A stretch of DNA of 23,581 bases from Eshraghiella sp964414835 (GCA_964414835.1 CAYPWY010000032.1:1-23581); one strand, 5' to 3'; positions 1 to 6,614 are shown, counted from the first letter of the stretch. Notes: generated by a model from the sequence alone, not told the origin. Made by a program: numbers and translations.

Positions 1-49
1 CACGTATCTAGCTTGGAAGGCTAGTGTTCTACCATTGAACTACACCCGC
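1..49 (-). tRNA. tRNA-Gly(UCC), partial
   Basis: The reverse complement starts GCGGGTG, followed by a D arm and an anticodon loop CTTCCAA, which gives anticodon UCC. The 3' half (variable loop, T arm, acceptor 3' strand) lies outside the window. It follows tRNA-Pro by 7 bases in the same direction, so the two are almost certainly co-transcribed. Confidence 0.93.
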
Positions 50-56
50 ATATAAG

Positions 57-131
57 TCGGGGTGACAGGATTCGAACCTGCGACCTCTTGATCCCAAATC
101 AAGCGCTCTAGCCAAGCTGAGCCACACCCCG
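57..131 (-). tRNA. tRNA-Pro(UGG)
   Basis: The reverse complement folds as a full cloverleaf. The acceptor CGGGGTG pairs with CACCCCG, the anticodon loop TTTGGGA gives UGG, and the T loop contains TTCGAAT. The discriminator base is A. The next genomic bases are CTT, so CCA is not encoded and must be added after transcription. It is the first gene of the Pro-Gly cluster behind the promoter at 183-211. Confidence 0.96.
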
Positions 132-182
132 GTTACGCTTTATAACATTACCTTGCATCCGCTTTTGTCAGACGCAAGTGTT

Positions 183-211
183 ATTATACTTGACCATCTT
201 AAGAATGTCAA
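183..211 (-). promoter_or_regulatory. Consensus sigma-A promoter of the tRNA-Pro/Gly cluster
   Basis: On the minus strand the sequence reads TTGACA (211-206), a 17-base spacer, then TATAAT (188-183), a perfect match to the housekeeping consensus. The predicted start near 176 leaves a leader of about 45 bases before tRNA-Pro. A perfect promoter suits a stable-RNA operon. Confidence 0.88.
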
Positions 212-239
212 CACTTTTTTTCATTTTTTTACAGCATTT

Positions 240-722
240 TTAATCAAGATAATAATCCTTAAAAGCCACATCCCCGTTATCGTCAGTTTCCGCAATAATA
301 TAGCTTGGTTTGTGTCCCGGCTGACGTGGTATTGTAAGGCTTCCCGGATTAATTACGGTTACATCGCCGTCACAATCAATTTCCGGATAATGAGTGTGAC
401 CATACATAACAATATCACAGTCAAGACCTTTTGCGTATTGTCTTAGTCTTGAGGTCCCTGAATAAACGCCGAAATAATGCCCGTGGGTTATAAGTGTCCT
501 GTGTTTCCCCAGCATAATAACGCTCTCCGCCGGAAGCATTGACGCATAATCATTATTTCCACGTACCATATAACACGGAATCCCTGTAGCTTCCTCAATA
601 TAATCCTCCAGACCGCACAAATCACCAAGATGAACCATCAGCTCTATATTTTTTTCGTTCTCAACAACACGCATAAGATTTGCGTCTCTGCCGTGGGTAT
701 CACTGACTATCAGTATTCTCAT
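240..722 (-). CDS. YfcE/MJ0936-family metallophosphoesterase
   Basis: This 160-residue protein is a calcineurin-like metallophosphoesterase of the small YfcE type, which usually has 155-185 residues. Visible metal-site motifs in order are D8-T-H10, GDLC (33-36), GNND (55-58), THGH (79-82) and YGHTH (107-111), followed by NPGS (125-128), which is typical of this family. Family members hydrolyse phosphodiesters such as bis-pNPP in the presence of Mn2+. The natural substrate is generally unknown and cannot be read from the sequence. The start codon overlaps the rdgB stop by four bases (ATGA), so the two are translationally coupled. It is the last gene of the rlmL-protease-rdgB-phosphoesterase operon. 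No signal peptide is present, so it is cytoplasmic. Confidence 0.92.
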   Translation of the reverse strand: MRILIVSDTHGRDANLMRVVENEKNIELMVHLGDLCGLEDYIEEATGIPCYMVRGNNDYASMLPAESVIMLGKHRTLITHGHYFGVYSGTSRLRQYAKGLDCDIVMYGHTHYPEIDCDGDVTVINPGSLTIPRQPGHKPSYIIAETDDNGDVAFKDYYLD

Positions 723-1312
723 TTTATAATTTTTCTTTCTTCAAGTATTTTTTTCATGGCTGTGAGAGCCTTACCGCGATGGCTTATGGCATTTTTGGCA
801 TCAGGTTCCATCTGTCCTGTAGTCATGCCATATTCCGGCACATACACAATAGGGTCATATCCAAATCCGTTTTCTCCTGCCGGCTCCTTAGCTATAATTC
901 CTTCAATTGTCCCCCTTGTAGTGACAATCTCTCCGTCAGGAAATGCTGCCGCAATAACGCAGACAAAACGTGCGCTCCTGTCGGCACCCTCAACTCCCTG
1001 AAGCCGCTCTATAAGATTACGGTTTTTGATGTCGTAGGAGGTATCCTCTCCCATATATCTGGCAGAGTATATTCCCGGTTCTTTATTGAGTGCATCAATC
1101 TCAAGTCCTGAGTCGTCAGCCAAAACAAGCTGCCCCGTTATTTTCATTATTGCTTTCGCCTTGATTATGGCATTCTCTTCAAAAGTTTTTCCGTCCTCAA
1201 CTATGTCCGCTTCGATTCCCGCTTCCTTCATAGAAATTATTTCCTCACCTATGTCACCGAGAATCGCTTTGATTTCCTTCATTTTACCTTGATTTCCTGT
1301 CGCAAAAATCAT
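719..1312 (-). CDS. rdgB: XTP/dITP pyrophosphatase (RdgB/HAM1 family)
   Basis: This 197-residue nucleotide house-cleaning enzyme hydrolyses XTP, dITP and ITP to the monophosphate plus pyrophosphate, keeping deaminated purines out of DNA and RNA. Family signatures are the N-terminal FATGNQGK (3-10), LADDSGLEID (64-73), the substrate-loop region GENGFGYDP (146-154) and the C-terminal SHRGKAL (177-183). The reading frame is open for 60 further codons upstream, but those cover the 41-bp repeats and the end of the protease gene. The start at 1312 is chosen because the family begins exactly at this Met and a strong AGGAGG lies 6 bases upstream of it. It overlaps the downstream phosphoesterase gene by four bases. 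Confidence 0.95.
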   Translation of the reverse strand: MIFATGNQGKMKEIKAILGDIGEEIISMKEAGIEADIVEDGKTFEENAIIKAKAIMKITGQLVLADDSGLEIDALNKEPGIYSARYMGEDTSYDIKNRNLIERLQGVEGADRSARFVCVIAAAFPDGEIVTTRGTIEGIIAKEPAGENGFGYDPIVYVPEYGMTTGQMEPDAKNAISHRGKALTAMKKILEERKIIK

Positions 1313-1327
1313 TTGTTTCCTCCTACT

Positions 1328-1432
1328 TTCCCGCCGAAGCACATCGTGCTGAGGGGGGCTTTCCCTGGTTCCCGCCGAAGCACATCGTGCTGAGGGGGGC
1401 TTTCCCTGGTTCCCGCCGAAGCACATCATGCT
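1328..1432 (-). repeat. GC-rich 41-bp tandem repeat, 2.6 copies
   Basis: Two identical 41-bp copies (1328-1368, 1369-1409) are followed by a 23-bp partial copy (1410-1432) with one base change. By count, 27 of 41 bases are G or C, far above the surroundings. Each full unit, read on the minus strand, contains AGCAC-GAT-GTGCT flanked by CCCCCC and GGCGGG, which can extend into a larger imperfect hairpin. The array runs from the stop codon of the protease gene (1431-1433) to the edge of the rdgB ribosome binding site, filling the whole intergenic gap. Its function is unknown. It may be a dispersed intergenic repeat of the REP type. Confidence 0.9.
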
Positions 1433-3149
1433 ATTGTATATTATCAGTATACATCTTAAGACATATATTACAATTTTGTGTTTCTTCAACATGCTCCCAG
1501 CTGGTGCCCTGAAGACTTATATAACCCTCTCCATCACTTATGTCAACAGTGGAGGTGGCTTTATCCGCCATATATTCAATAGCTATAGGGTGAACCGAGT
1601 TGGGTGTTTTTATATACACAACTATTGCGTATTTCTGTCCCGCCTTTAAGTTGTACTCCTTATCTACACTGATTGTATAATATCCCGCATTGGCGACAGA
1701 ACCTGCCGCAACCAGCCTCCTGTCCAGAAAGGAATCTTCACTGTCAAAATCGTCCACAAAATATACCTCGTATTCAGTGTCGATTCCGGTAGCATAAAAT
1801 CCCACAGCTCTCAGCACTTCATCATTTTGGGCTTGGTACACATTGGCAAAATAGGCATATTCCCTGTTATATCCCAGTTGTCCGACCCATCCGCACAAAT
1901 CACTCTGATACATGTTATTATAATTATTTTTGTCCTCTATTACGGTGTACACTATATTATGAACACCTATGTTGCTGTCATAATAAGACACATAAAAATA
2001 TCCCTTATCACCGAAATGTTCGCCCCAGCTGTTCATACATATAAATGCACCATCACCGTCCGGAACTGTGGTAAAATTAGATGCCGGATAGGAATCATCC
2101 CAGCCCACAATAACAATATCATGATTTGCCTTTTCCGTTCCGATATAGCAATATGACTTATTTTCGTCATTGTATGACTGACTGCTTATTCCGTTAACTT
2201 CACTTACAGACAAATAAAGAGAACTCTGAACGCCGCCATACAGAAAAACCGCTTTCTTGATACCGTCAAAATTTTTGCTTTCAATAATCTGCATTTCCTG
2301 AACATGAAAAGCGGCTTCAAGCCCATCAGGTGATATACCGTCGCCATAAGGGTCTTCTTCCTCATATACAGGTCCCTTCCATGCAGCCAGATATGCCATT
2401 GACATATTAAATTCACCGCCTTGATTCTGGTCAAGGTTGTATCCGTTATGCCATGTCATATGGTCCTCTGAGAAATCATATATCCCTTCCGGTAAAAGGG
2501 TTGATTCCAATGCCGTAAGCGATGCAAATGCCCAGCAGGTTCCAAAGTCAGCCTGGTCCTTTACAACTGCGCCCTTTCCCACCTGTCGGTAATCATAAGC
2601 ATACGGATATATTTTTTCATCAGGCTTTGTATTAATCAGAGTAGCAGTATATGTCACAGAATCCCAGTTGTATTCATATGGGAGATAACTTCCTATTATC
2701 TCAAGGGGAATATACATATAACCCTCGACCAAAACAGCAGGCGTGTTCAAATCCTGCTCCTGTCCGTCCACCAATATGGTTTTCTTATCTGCTTCCACCG
2801 TAATTTGGGTATTACCCTTCTCAATAACGGTAAATCCCGGATAGTATCTGTTTACCGCACAGGAAAAAACAGCAGTCAGTATTTCTTCATTAATCATAAC
2901 ATTAAGCTCATCATCAACATATATGTCACTGCTGCTGATATCCGCATTTTTACCGTCAACGTTAAGTGTTATTTCACCCTCATTAATGGCTTGGGACATC
3001 AGATAGTTCCATTGGGTTGTCCTGACGATTTCTGAGGTTCCCTGAACAATTTCCACCGACCGCTGGGACTCCATATATTTAACCCCGATAACAGCCACAA
3101 CAAGAACTATAATTATTATATAAAACCTTTTTCTGTTTTTCACCTGCAC
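1431..3149 (-). CDS. Membrane-anchored papain-like (C1) cysteine protease
   Basis: The protein has 572 residues. It begins with a short basic stretch and one hydrophobic helix (about 9-23), which is an uncleaved anchor or signal peptide. Residues about 55-175 resemble a copper-amine-oxidase-like stalk domain (paired short motifs such as ILVDGQ and YIPLE), as found in many Gram-positive surface proteins. A papain-fold peptidase follows. The oxyanion Gln199 and catalytic Cys205 lie in KDQADFGTCWAFAS, His343 in NHDIVIVGWDD, and Asn373 in MNSWG. All four key residues are present, so it should be active. The C-terminal part (about 410-570) fits the lectin-like beta domain that follows bacterial C1 peptidases. 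It likely acts outside the membrane on peptides or proteins; the substrate is not deducible. It lies 9 bases after rlmL in the same operon. Confidence 0.9.
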   Translation of the reverse strand: MQVKNRKRFYIIIIVLVVAVIGVKYMESQRSVEIVQGTSEIVRTTQWNYLMSQAINEGEITLNVDGKNADISSSDIYVDDELNVMINEEILTAVFSCAVNRYYPGFTVIEKGNTQITVEADKKTILVDGQEQDLNTPAVLVEGYMYIPLEIIGSYLPYEYNWDSVTYTATLINTKPDEKIYPYAYDYRQVGKGAVVKDQADFGTCWAFASLTALESTLLPEGIYDFSEDHMTWHNGYNLDQNQGGEFNMSMAYLAAWKGPVYEEEDPYGDGISPDGLEAAFHVQEMQIIESKNFDGIKKAVFLYGGVQSSLYLSVSEVNGISSQSYNDENKSYCYIGTEKANHDIVIVGWDDSYPASNFTTVPDGDGAFICMNSWGEHFGDKGYFYVSYYDSNIGVHNIVYTVIEDKNNYNNMYQSDLCGWVGQLGYNREYAYFANVYQAQNDEVLRAVGFYATGIDTEYEVYFVDDFDSEDSFLDRRLVAAGSVANAGYYTISVDKEYNLKAGQKYAIVVYIKTPNSVHPIAIEYMADKATSTVDISDGEGYISLQGTSWEHVEETQNCNICLKMYTDNIQ

Positions 3150-3158
3150 TCCCGCTTT

Positions 3159-4304
3159 CTATGCTTTTCTTGGCGGCTTGGGACCAAGAAACTGATAATA
3201 AAAACTTTTAATCATTCCGTTGTATATTTTCCGGTTCTTATCTGCCCTGCGCCCCACATAACGTTCCGCATCTTCATATGATGTAATAAGATATGCCGAC
3301 CATGTGGAAAGCTCTGCAAACCTTTTTCCAAATGCACTGTATATGTCCGGCAATGCCTCTTTTTCCTCCAGTCTCTCACCATAAGGAGGATTGGTTATTA
3401 TGAAACCGTAATTGTCCTTATGCTTTAATTCCCTGACATCCCTGACGCAAAACCTGACCAGCTTTGACACTCCTGCCCGTCTTGCATTGTCTCTTGCCAC
3501 CTGCAGGACTTCCGCATCAATATCATAGCCTTCTATATTGACGCTTATATCAGTATCCACCATATCTCTTGCGTCATTGACAGCATCATACCATAATTGC
3601 CGGTCTATAAAATTTGTCCATCGTTCTGCCGTAAAATTTCTGTTCATTCCGGGAGCTATTCCGGCGGCAATCATGGCCGCCTCTATGACAAAGGTTCCGC
3701 TCCCGCAGAACGGATCCACAAGTATTCTGTCTTTTTTCCATGGTGTCAGCATTATCAGTGCAGCGGCAAGGGTTTCGGATATAGGCGCTTTACCTGACTT
3801 AATACGGTATCCACGCTTATGAAGAGATTCCCCCGATGTATCAAGGCAGACCGTAACCTCGTCCTTGTTTATAAACACTCTTACGGGATAGTCATCACCG
3901 TTCTCTTCAAACCAGTTCACATCATAATGCATTTTCATACGTTCCACCATAGCCTTTTTGACTATGGACTGTATATCCGAAGGACTGAAAAGCTTACTAT
4001 TTACGGAGCTTGCTTTCGTAACCCAGAACCTTCCATCCTTAGGTATAAATTCCTCCCACGGACACGCCTTTACATTCTCAAAAAGCTCATCATATGTAAC
4101 AGCCTTGAAACGCCCCACGCAAATAAGGACGCGTTCTGCCGTCCTCAAAAATATATTGGCGCGGCACACTGCATCGGCATCCCCCACAAAGCTTACTCTG
4201 CCATCTTCTACCTTATCTATATCATAACCTAAATCGTACACTTCTCTTTTAAGAACTGCCTCAAGACCAAAATGACAAGGCAGAATAATCTGAAATCTCT
4301 TCAT
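3159..4304 (-). CDS. rlmL: THUMP-domain rRNA N2-guanine methyltransferase (RlmL/YpsC type)
   Basis: This 381-residue protein has an N-terminal ferredoxin-like/THUMP RNA-binding part (about 1-155) and a C-terminal Rossmann-fold SAM-dependent methyltransferase. The methyltransferase part shows DPFCGSGTFVIEAA (197-210, SAM binding) and the catalytic TNPPYGERL (304-312), which is the N-methyltransferase motif IV. The length fits single-domain Gram-positive RlmL homologues, which lack the fused RlmK half of E. coli RlmKL. The expected role is methylation of a guanine in 23S rRNA; the exact position is inferred from the family. Such proteins are often mis-annotated as adenine-specific DNA methylases. 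AAGGAA lies upstream of the start. It is the first gene of the operon with the protease, rdgB and the phosphoesterase. Confidence 0.9.
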   Translation of the reverse strand: MKRFQIILPCHFGLEAVLKREVYDLGYDIDKVEDGRVSFVGDADAVCRANIFLRTAERVLICVGRFKAVTYDELFENVKACPWEEFIPKDGRFWVTKASSVNSKLFSPSDIQSIVKKAMVERMKMHYDVNWFEENGDDYPVRVFINKDEVTVCLDTSGESLHKRGYRIKSGKAPISETLAAALIMLTPWKKDRILVDPFCGSGTFVIEAAMIAAGIAPGMNRNFTAERWTNFIDRQLWYDAVNDARDMVDTDISVNIEGYDIDAEVLQVARDNARRAGVSKLVRFCVRDVRELKHKDNYGFIITNPPYGERLEEKEALPDIYSAFGKRFAELSTWSAYLITSYEDAERYVGRRADKNRKIYNGMIKSFYYQFLGPKPPRKA

Positions 4305-4338
4305 TGGTTTTTCCTTACATACTTTCTCTATTGTCTAT

Positions 4339-4368
4339 AATATAGTTCCTTTTTGTATATAATGTCAA
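4339..4368 (-). promoter_or_regulatory. Sigma-A promoter of the rlmL operon
   Basis: The minus strand reads TTGACA (4368-4363), an 18-base spacer, then TATATT (4344-4339). It lies in the 69-base gap between the rhodanese stop and the rlmL start, so it probably drives the four-gene rlmL operon. Confidence 0.7.
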
Positions 4369-4373
4369 TGGAT

Positions 4374-4685
4374 TTATTTATGTTCCAAATGATTTCCCTT
4401 GTAACCTCTTATTCCTCCTATAAGCGCCTTCACTACATATCCTCTGTCAAAAAGCTCTTTTGCCGCAAGAAGAGAAGTTCCTCCCCGCTCACAATACAAA
4501 ATCAGCATTAAATCCCTAGGCATTTTGTTATATTCCCGTTCCAGCTTTTCAAATGGAATACAAATGGAATTTTCTATGTGCTCCTGTTCAAAATCCTTAT
4601 AATCCCTTACATCTATGATTAATGCCCTCTTGTTGTAAACGTATTTATCTATATCCTGTGATGAAATTGTTTCAAATCTTAACAT
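4374..4685 (-). CDS. Single-domain rhodanese (sulfurtransferase-like)
   Basis: The protein has 103 residues, the size of a stand-alone rhodanese domain. It shows the usual DVRDYKDFEQEHIENSI block (25-41) and the active-site loop beginning at Cys65 (YCERGGTS, 64-71), followed by the C-terminal GGIRGYK. The catalytic Cys is present, so persulfide transfer is possible. The six-residue loop fits sulfur rather than phosphate chemistry. Partners and pathway are not visible. The frame is open 21 codons further upstream, but the start at 4685 follows a GGGGGAG ribosome binding site and begins at the domain edge. It lies downstream of the Asn/Ser/Thr protein and may be transcribed separately. Confidence 0.87.
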   Translation of the reverse strand: MLRFETISSQDIDKYVYNKRALIIDVRDYKDFEQEHIENSICIPFEKLEREYNKMPRDLMLILYCERGGTSLLAAKELFDRGYVVKALIGGIRGYKGNHLEHK

Positions 4686-4763
4686 AATTCTCCCCCATAA
4701 ATAATAATTACATATGTTATAGTATTCACTTCCGAAATGTCCTGCCACACCCCATTGGATACA

Positions 4764-4782
4764 GGGCGGATTAAATCCGCCC
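4764..4782. other. Perfect hairpin in the intergenic gap
   Basis: GGGCGGA-TTAAA-TCCGCCC forms a 7-bp GC-rich stem. It is followed on the plus strand by CCAGATTTTT and has no T-run on the minus strand, although both flanking genes are on the minus strand. It may stop or protect the end of the small Asn/Ser/Thr-protein mRNA, but it is not a standard intrinsic terminator in that direction. Confidence 0.5.
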
Positions 4783-4794
4783 CCAGATTTTTGC

Positions 4795-5025
4795 TTATTT
4801 GCAGTTATAAGAATTGGTGCTGTTTGTCTGGTTAGAACTGTTCTTTGAAGAATTTTTTGATGAATTCTTTCCTGACCTGTTGCTTGAATTGGTTGAATTA
4901 CTTGCGTTAGTTGAATTGCTTGTGTTGGTTGAGTTGGTTGAGTTGCTTGTGTTGGTTGAGTTGGTTGAGTTGCTTGTGTTGGTTGAGTTGCTTGTGTTGG
5001 TTGAGTTTGATGAATTTTTAGCCAT
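4795..5025 (-). CDS. Small Asn/Ser/Thr-repeat protein of unknown function
   Basis: The protein has 76 residues, made almost entirely of N, S and T in an imperfect 6- or 9-residue repeat built on TNTSNS (about residues 8-48). A lysine-dotted segment follows (GKNSSKNSSKNSS), ending in NSYNCK with a single Cys. There is no signal peptide and no hydrophobic segment. It is intrinsically disordered and hydrophilic. The coding DNA is itself a minisatellite, so its length may vary between strains. An AAGGAGGT ribosome binding site at the right distance argues that it is a real gene. The family is not recognised. Composition, small size and a forespore-like promoter upstream make a spore-related role conceivable, but this is inference only. 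Confidence 0.75.
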   Translation of the reverse strand: MAKNSSNSTNTSNSTNTSNSTNSTNTSNSTNSTNTSNSTNASNSTNSSNRSGKNSSKNSSKNSSNQTNSTNSYNCK

Positions 5026-5067
5026 TATTTATACCTCCTTGAGCCTTTTTACAAGGCCTTCATAGAG

Positions 5068-5097
5068 TATTTTGCGTCTTTTTAAAAAATTTATTCA
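5068..5097 (-). promoter_or_regulatory. Possible forespore (sigma-G/F-like) promoter of the Asn/Ser/Thr gene
   Basis: On the minus strand TGAATA (5097-5092) is separated by 17 bases from CAAAATA (5074-5068). This resembles the sigma-G consensus (TGnATA, then CATnnTA). No good sigma-A pair is seen in front of this gene. The region is very AT-rich, so a chance match is possible. Confidence 0.3.
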
Positions 5098-5114
5098 TTT
5101 TTTTTAAAAAGGTG

Positions 5115-5143
5115 TTGCATTTTTCGACACAATGTGATATAGT
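5115..5143 (+). promoter_or_regulatory. Extended -10 promoter for a plus-strand small RNA
   Basis: TTGCAT (5115-5120), a 17-base spacer, then TATAGT (5138-5143), with an upstream TGA giving the extended TGn motif. The predicted start near 5149 coincides with the first base of a 9-bp stem. It is back to back with the promoter region of the Asn/Ser/Thr gene. No plus-strand protein gene follows. Confidence 0.6.
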
Positions 5144-5148
5144 TCTTA

Positions 5149-5257
5149 ATGTAGAAAGCGAACGGAAATAGTTTTCTACATAACCCCTTATTAATTATTT
5201 ATACTCCCCTCATTAACGCATTAAAGGTTCCCCCCTTTAATGCGTTAAATCTTTTAT
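5149..5257 (+). ncRNA. Candidate C-rich trans-acting small RNA (about 108 nt)
   Basis: Starting at the predicted +1, the RNA would have three parts. A 5' hairpin pairs ATGTAGAAA (5149-5157) with TTTCTACAT (5173-5181), and its loop carries ACGGA. A single-stranded AU-rich stretch follows with AACCCCTT (5182-5189) and CTCCCCTC (5204-5211). A 15-bp terminator stem ends it, with a TTCCCC loop (5228-5233). No start codon with a ribosome binding site is present. Exposed CCCC motifs are typical of Gram-positive small RNAs that pair with Shine-Dalgarno sequences (RsaE/RoxS type). Both neighbouring protein genes are on the opposite strand, so this is not a leader. The class is not recognised and no homology is claimed. 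Confidence 0.55.
5213..5256 (+). terminator. Intrinsic terminator of the small RNA
   Basis: A perfect 15-bp stem (5213-5227 with 5234-5248, containing AACGCATTAAAGG) has a six-base loop and is followed by AATCTTTT. The T-run is short but present only on the plus strand. On the minus strand the stem is followed by TGAGGGG, so it terminates plus-strand transcripts. Confidence 0.65.
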
Positions 5258-5291
5258 ATAAATATTTTTCTGCAAATACAAGAAGAGCAAC

Positions 5292-5354
5292 GAATTAAAC
5301 CGACCCTCCAATTGCCAGGTTTTTGGTCTGACTTTTGGGGGGTCGGTTCAATTC
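5292..5354. repeat. Imperfect 20-bp inverted repeat after the flippase gene
   Basis: The arm 5292-5311 (starting GAATTAAACCGACCC) pairs with 5335-5354 (ending GGTCGGTTCAATTC) along 20 positions, with two differences that become G-U pairs in RNA. The loop is 23 bases. It begins 3 bases past the stop of the membrane-protein gene, so it may protect or end that mRNA. Neither strand shows a classic T-run. Confidence 0.65.
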
Positions 5355-5356
5355 AA

Positions 5357-6382
5357 TCAGGAAACGGCGCTCTTTTTCATATCCTTTCCCACTATAAGCA
5401 TAATCACCACGCTGATTACAAACGGTATATAATAAGTAGACACTCTGTATAGTACCACACATGAGCCTGCCATTATTTTACCGAAGACCGCAGCAAACAA
5501 AAGGGAAAACACCACCTCAAGAGAGCCCACACCGCCTGATGTGGGTATTACGCCCATTATAAGCTGCATAAGGGCTGTAACAGTTATTGCCTGTGCAATA
5601 GTTACGTTTCCAAGCTCTCCGCCTGAAGCATAGATGGCAATAAGCGGTATCACATACCAACAGCTCATCTTAATTATGTTGGATACTCCAAATTTAATCC
5701 ATTCTGACGGGCTTTTGATAATATTCCTTGTTCCCTGCCGAAGCGCTCCTACCTGCTTTTTAATCTTATCCTTAAACGGATTAAAACGTTCTTTTCTCAG
5801 AATAACATCCAGAAGCTTAATAAAAAATTTGTGGAACTTTTCTGCCGCACACACAAGTATAATGGACGTTATAATTAAAATGTTCAAGGCAACACCAAGA
5901 TATATGTATCCGAATGTGGAAGAAAAATTTCTTAACACAAATGCATTATTAAACACAAGCATAATCACCGCATACACTACGATTATTGCCTTGTGGAATA
6001 CATATGGCATTGTAGTTACCGCAAAACCTCTTCCCACATCAATCCCTTTATTGTGCAGATAGGCAACCTGTCCGGGCTTTATGCCGGCGCCGAAGGTTGT
6101 CACATTGAAAAATATACTCATATATGATACCGCAAGGCAGCGCAGGAAGCTTATGGGTGTATTCTCTTTTCTTAACAAATAGTGATACATAACGGCATCT
6201 ATTACATAATACATATTGCCGAGAATAACGATTCCCACAAACATCCAGATATTAGTTCTGGCTAACTGTCTGGATATATCCTTGTAAGAATCTTTAAAAA
6301 GATTATAAAGAATGAAAACAGTAAATAAAATTACCGCTATCTCAATAACTATTTTAATCAGTTTCTTTGTCTTATCGCTCAT
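5357..6382 (-). CDS. LPG-synthase/flippase-type integral membrane protein (UPF0104, YbhN-like)
   Basis: This 341-residue polytopic protein has about eight hydrophobic segments. It matches the transmembrane 'lysylphosphatidylglycerol synthase' family, whose signature is MGVIPTSGGVGSLE near residues 275-290 with a late LYRVSTYYIPF segment. In MprF this domain flips aminoacylated phospholipids. Stand-alone members lack the soluble aminoacyl-transferase domain, as here, and their substrate is usually unknown. The role is therefore probably handling or flipping of a lipid-linked substrate in the cytoplasmic membrane. AAGGAAC precedes the ATG. It lies alone between the tRNA-Arg terminator and a long inverted repeat, so it is probably monocistronic. 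Confidence 0.85.
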   Translation of the reverse strand: MSDKTKKLIKIVIEIAVILFTVFILYNLFKDSYKDISRQLARTNIWMFVGIVILGNMYYVIDAVMYHYLLRKENTPISFLRCLAVSYMSIFFNVTTFGAGIKPGQVAYLHNKGIDVGRGFAVTTMPYVFHKAIIVVYAVIMLVFNNAFVLRNFSSTFGYIYLGVALNILIITSIILVCAAEKFHKFFIKLLDVILRKERFNPFKDKIKKQVGALRQGTRNIIKSPSEWIKFGVSNIIKMSCWYVIPLIAIYASGGELGNVTIAQAITVTALMQLIMGVIPTSGGVGSLEVVFSLLFAAVFGKIMAGSCVVLYRVSTYYIPFVISVVIMLIVGKDMKKSAVS

Positions 6383-6426
6383 AGCTGTTCCTTACTATCA
6401 TACGCATAATTGTTAAAGAAAGATTA

Positions 6427-6460
6427 CAAAAAAACAGAACCTGCCGTCAACGGCAGGTTC
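6427..6460 (-). terminator. Intrinsic terminator of tRNA-Arg
   Basis: A perfect 10-bp stem, GAACCTGCCG with CGGCAGGTTC (6437-6460), has a four-base loop and is followed on the minus strand by TGTTTTTTT. It starts 3 bases past the mature 3' end of tRNA-Arg. Confidence 0.93.
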
Positions 6461-6463
6461 CAA

Positions 6464-6537
6464 CGCGCCAGAGAGGATTCGAACCCCCGACACCACGGTC
6501 CGTAGCCGTGCGCTCTATCCAGCTGAGCTACTAGCGC
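6464..6537 (-). tRNA. tRNA-Arg(ACG)
   Basis: The reverse complement folds as a 74-base cloverleaf. The acceptor GCGCTAG pairs with CTGGCGC (one wobble pair), the anticodon stem CACGG/CCGTG holds loop CTACGGA giving ACG, and the T loop is TTCGAAT. The discriminator base is G. CCA is not encoded. The A34 of this tRNA is normally converted to inosine by TadA. It is a single-gene unit with its own promoter and terminator. Confidence 0.96.
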
Positions 6538-6568
6538 ATACCATTGCAGAATCTCTGCAACTTCATAG

Positions 6569-6597
6569 ATTCTACAATGTATATTTAAAATTGTCAA
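6569..6597 (-). promoter_or_regulatory. Promoter of tRNA-Arg
   Basis: The minus strand reads TTGACA (6597-6592), 17 bases, then TAGAAT (6574-6569). The start near 6562 gives a short leader that contains the hairpin TTGCAGA-gat-TCTGCAA (6544-6560) directly before the tRNA. Confidence 0.8.
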
Positions 6598-6614
6598 GTA
6601 TTTTTTACAAGTTA

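Noticed and set aside
1313..1492. A 60-codon N-terminal extension of rdgB reading through the 41-bp repeats
   Set aside because: The frame is open only by chance. The extension overlaps the protease gene, has no family similarity, and a strong ribosome binding site lies just before the Met at 1312.
3159..4304. rlmL-like gene as a DNA adenine methylase of a restriction system
   Set aside because: It has a THUMP-type RNA-binding N-terminus and the NPPYGERL form of motif IV, and no restriction genes are near.
6542..6579. A 13-bp inverted repeat with one mismatch as a separate operator
   Set aside because: It overlaps the tRNA-Arg -10 and start. The palindrome is partly made by the promoter box and the leader hairpin, so a separate function is not supported.
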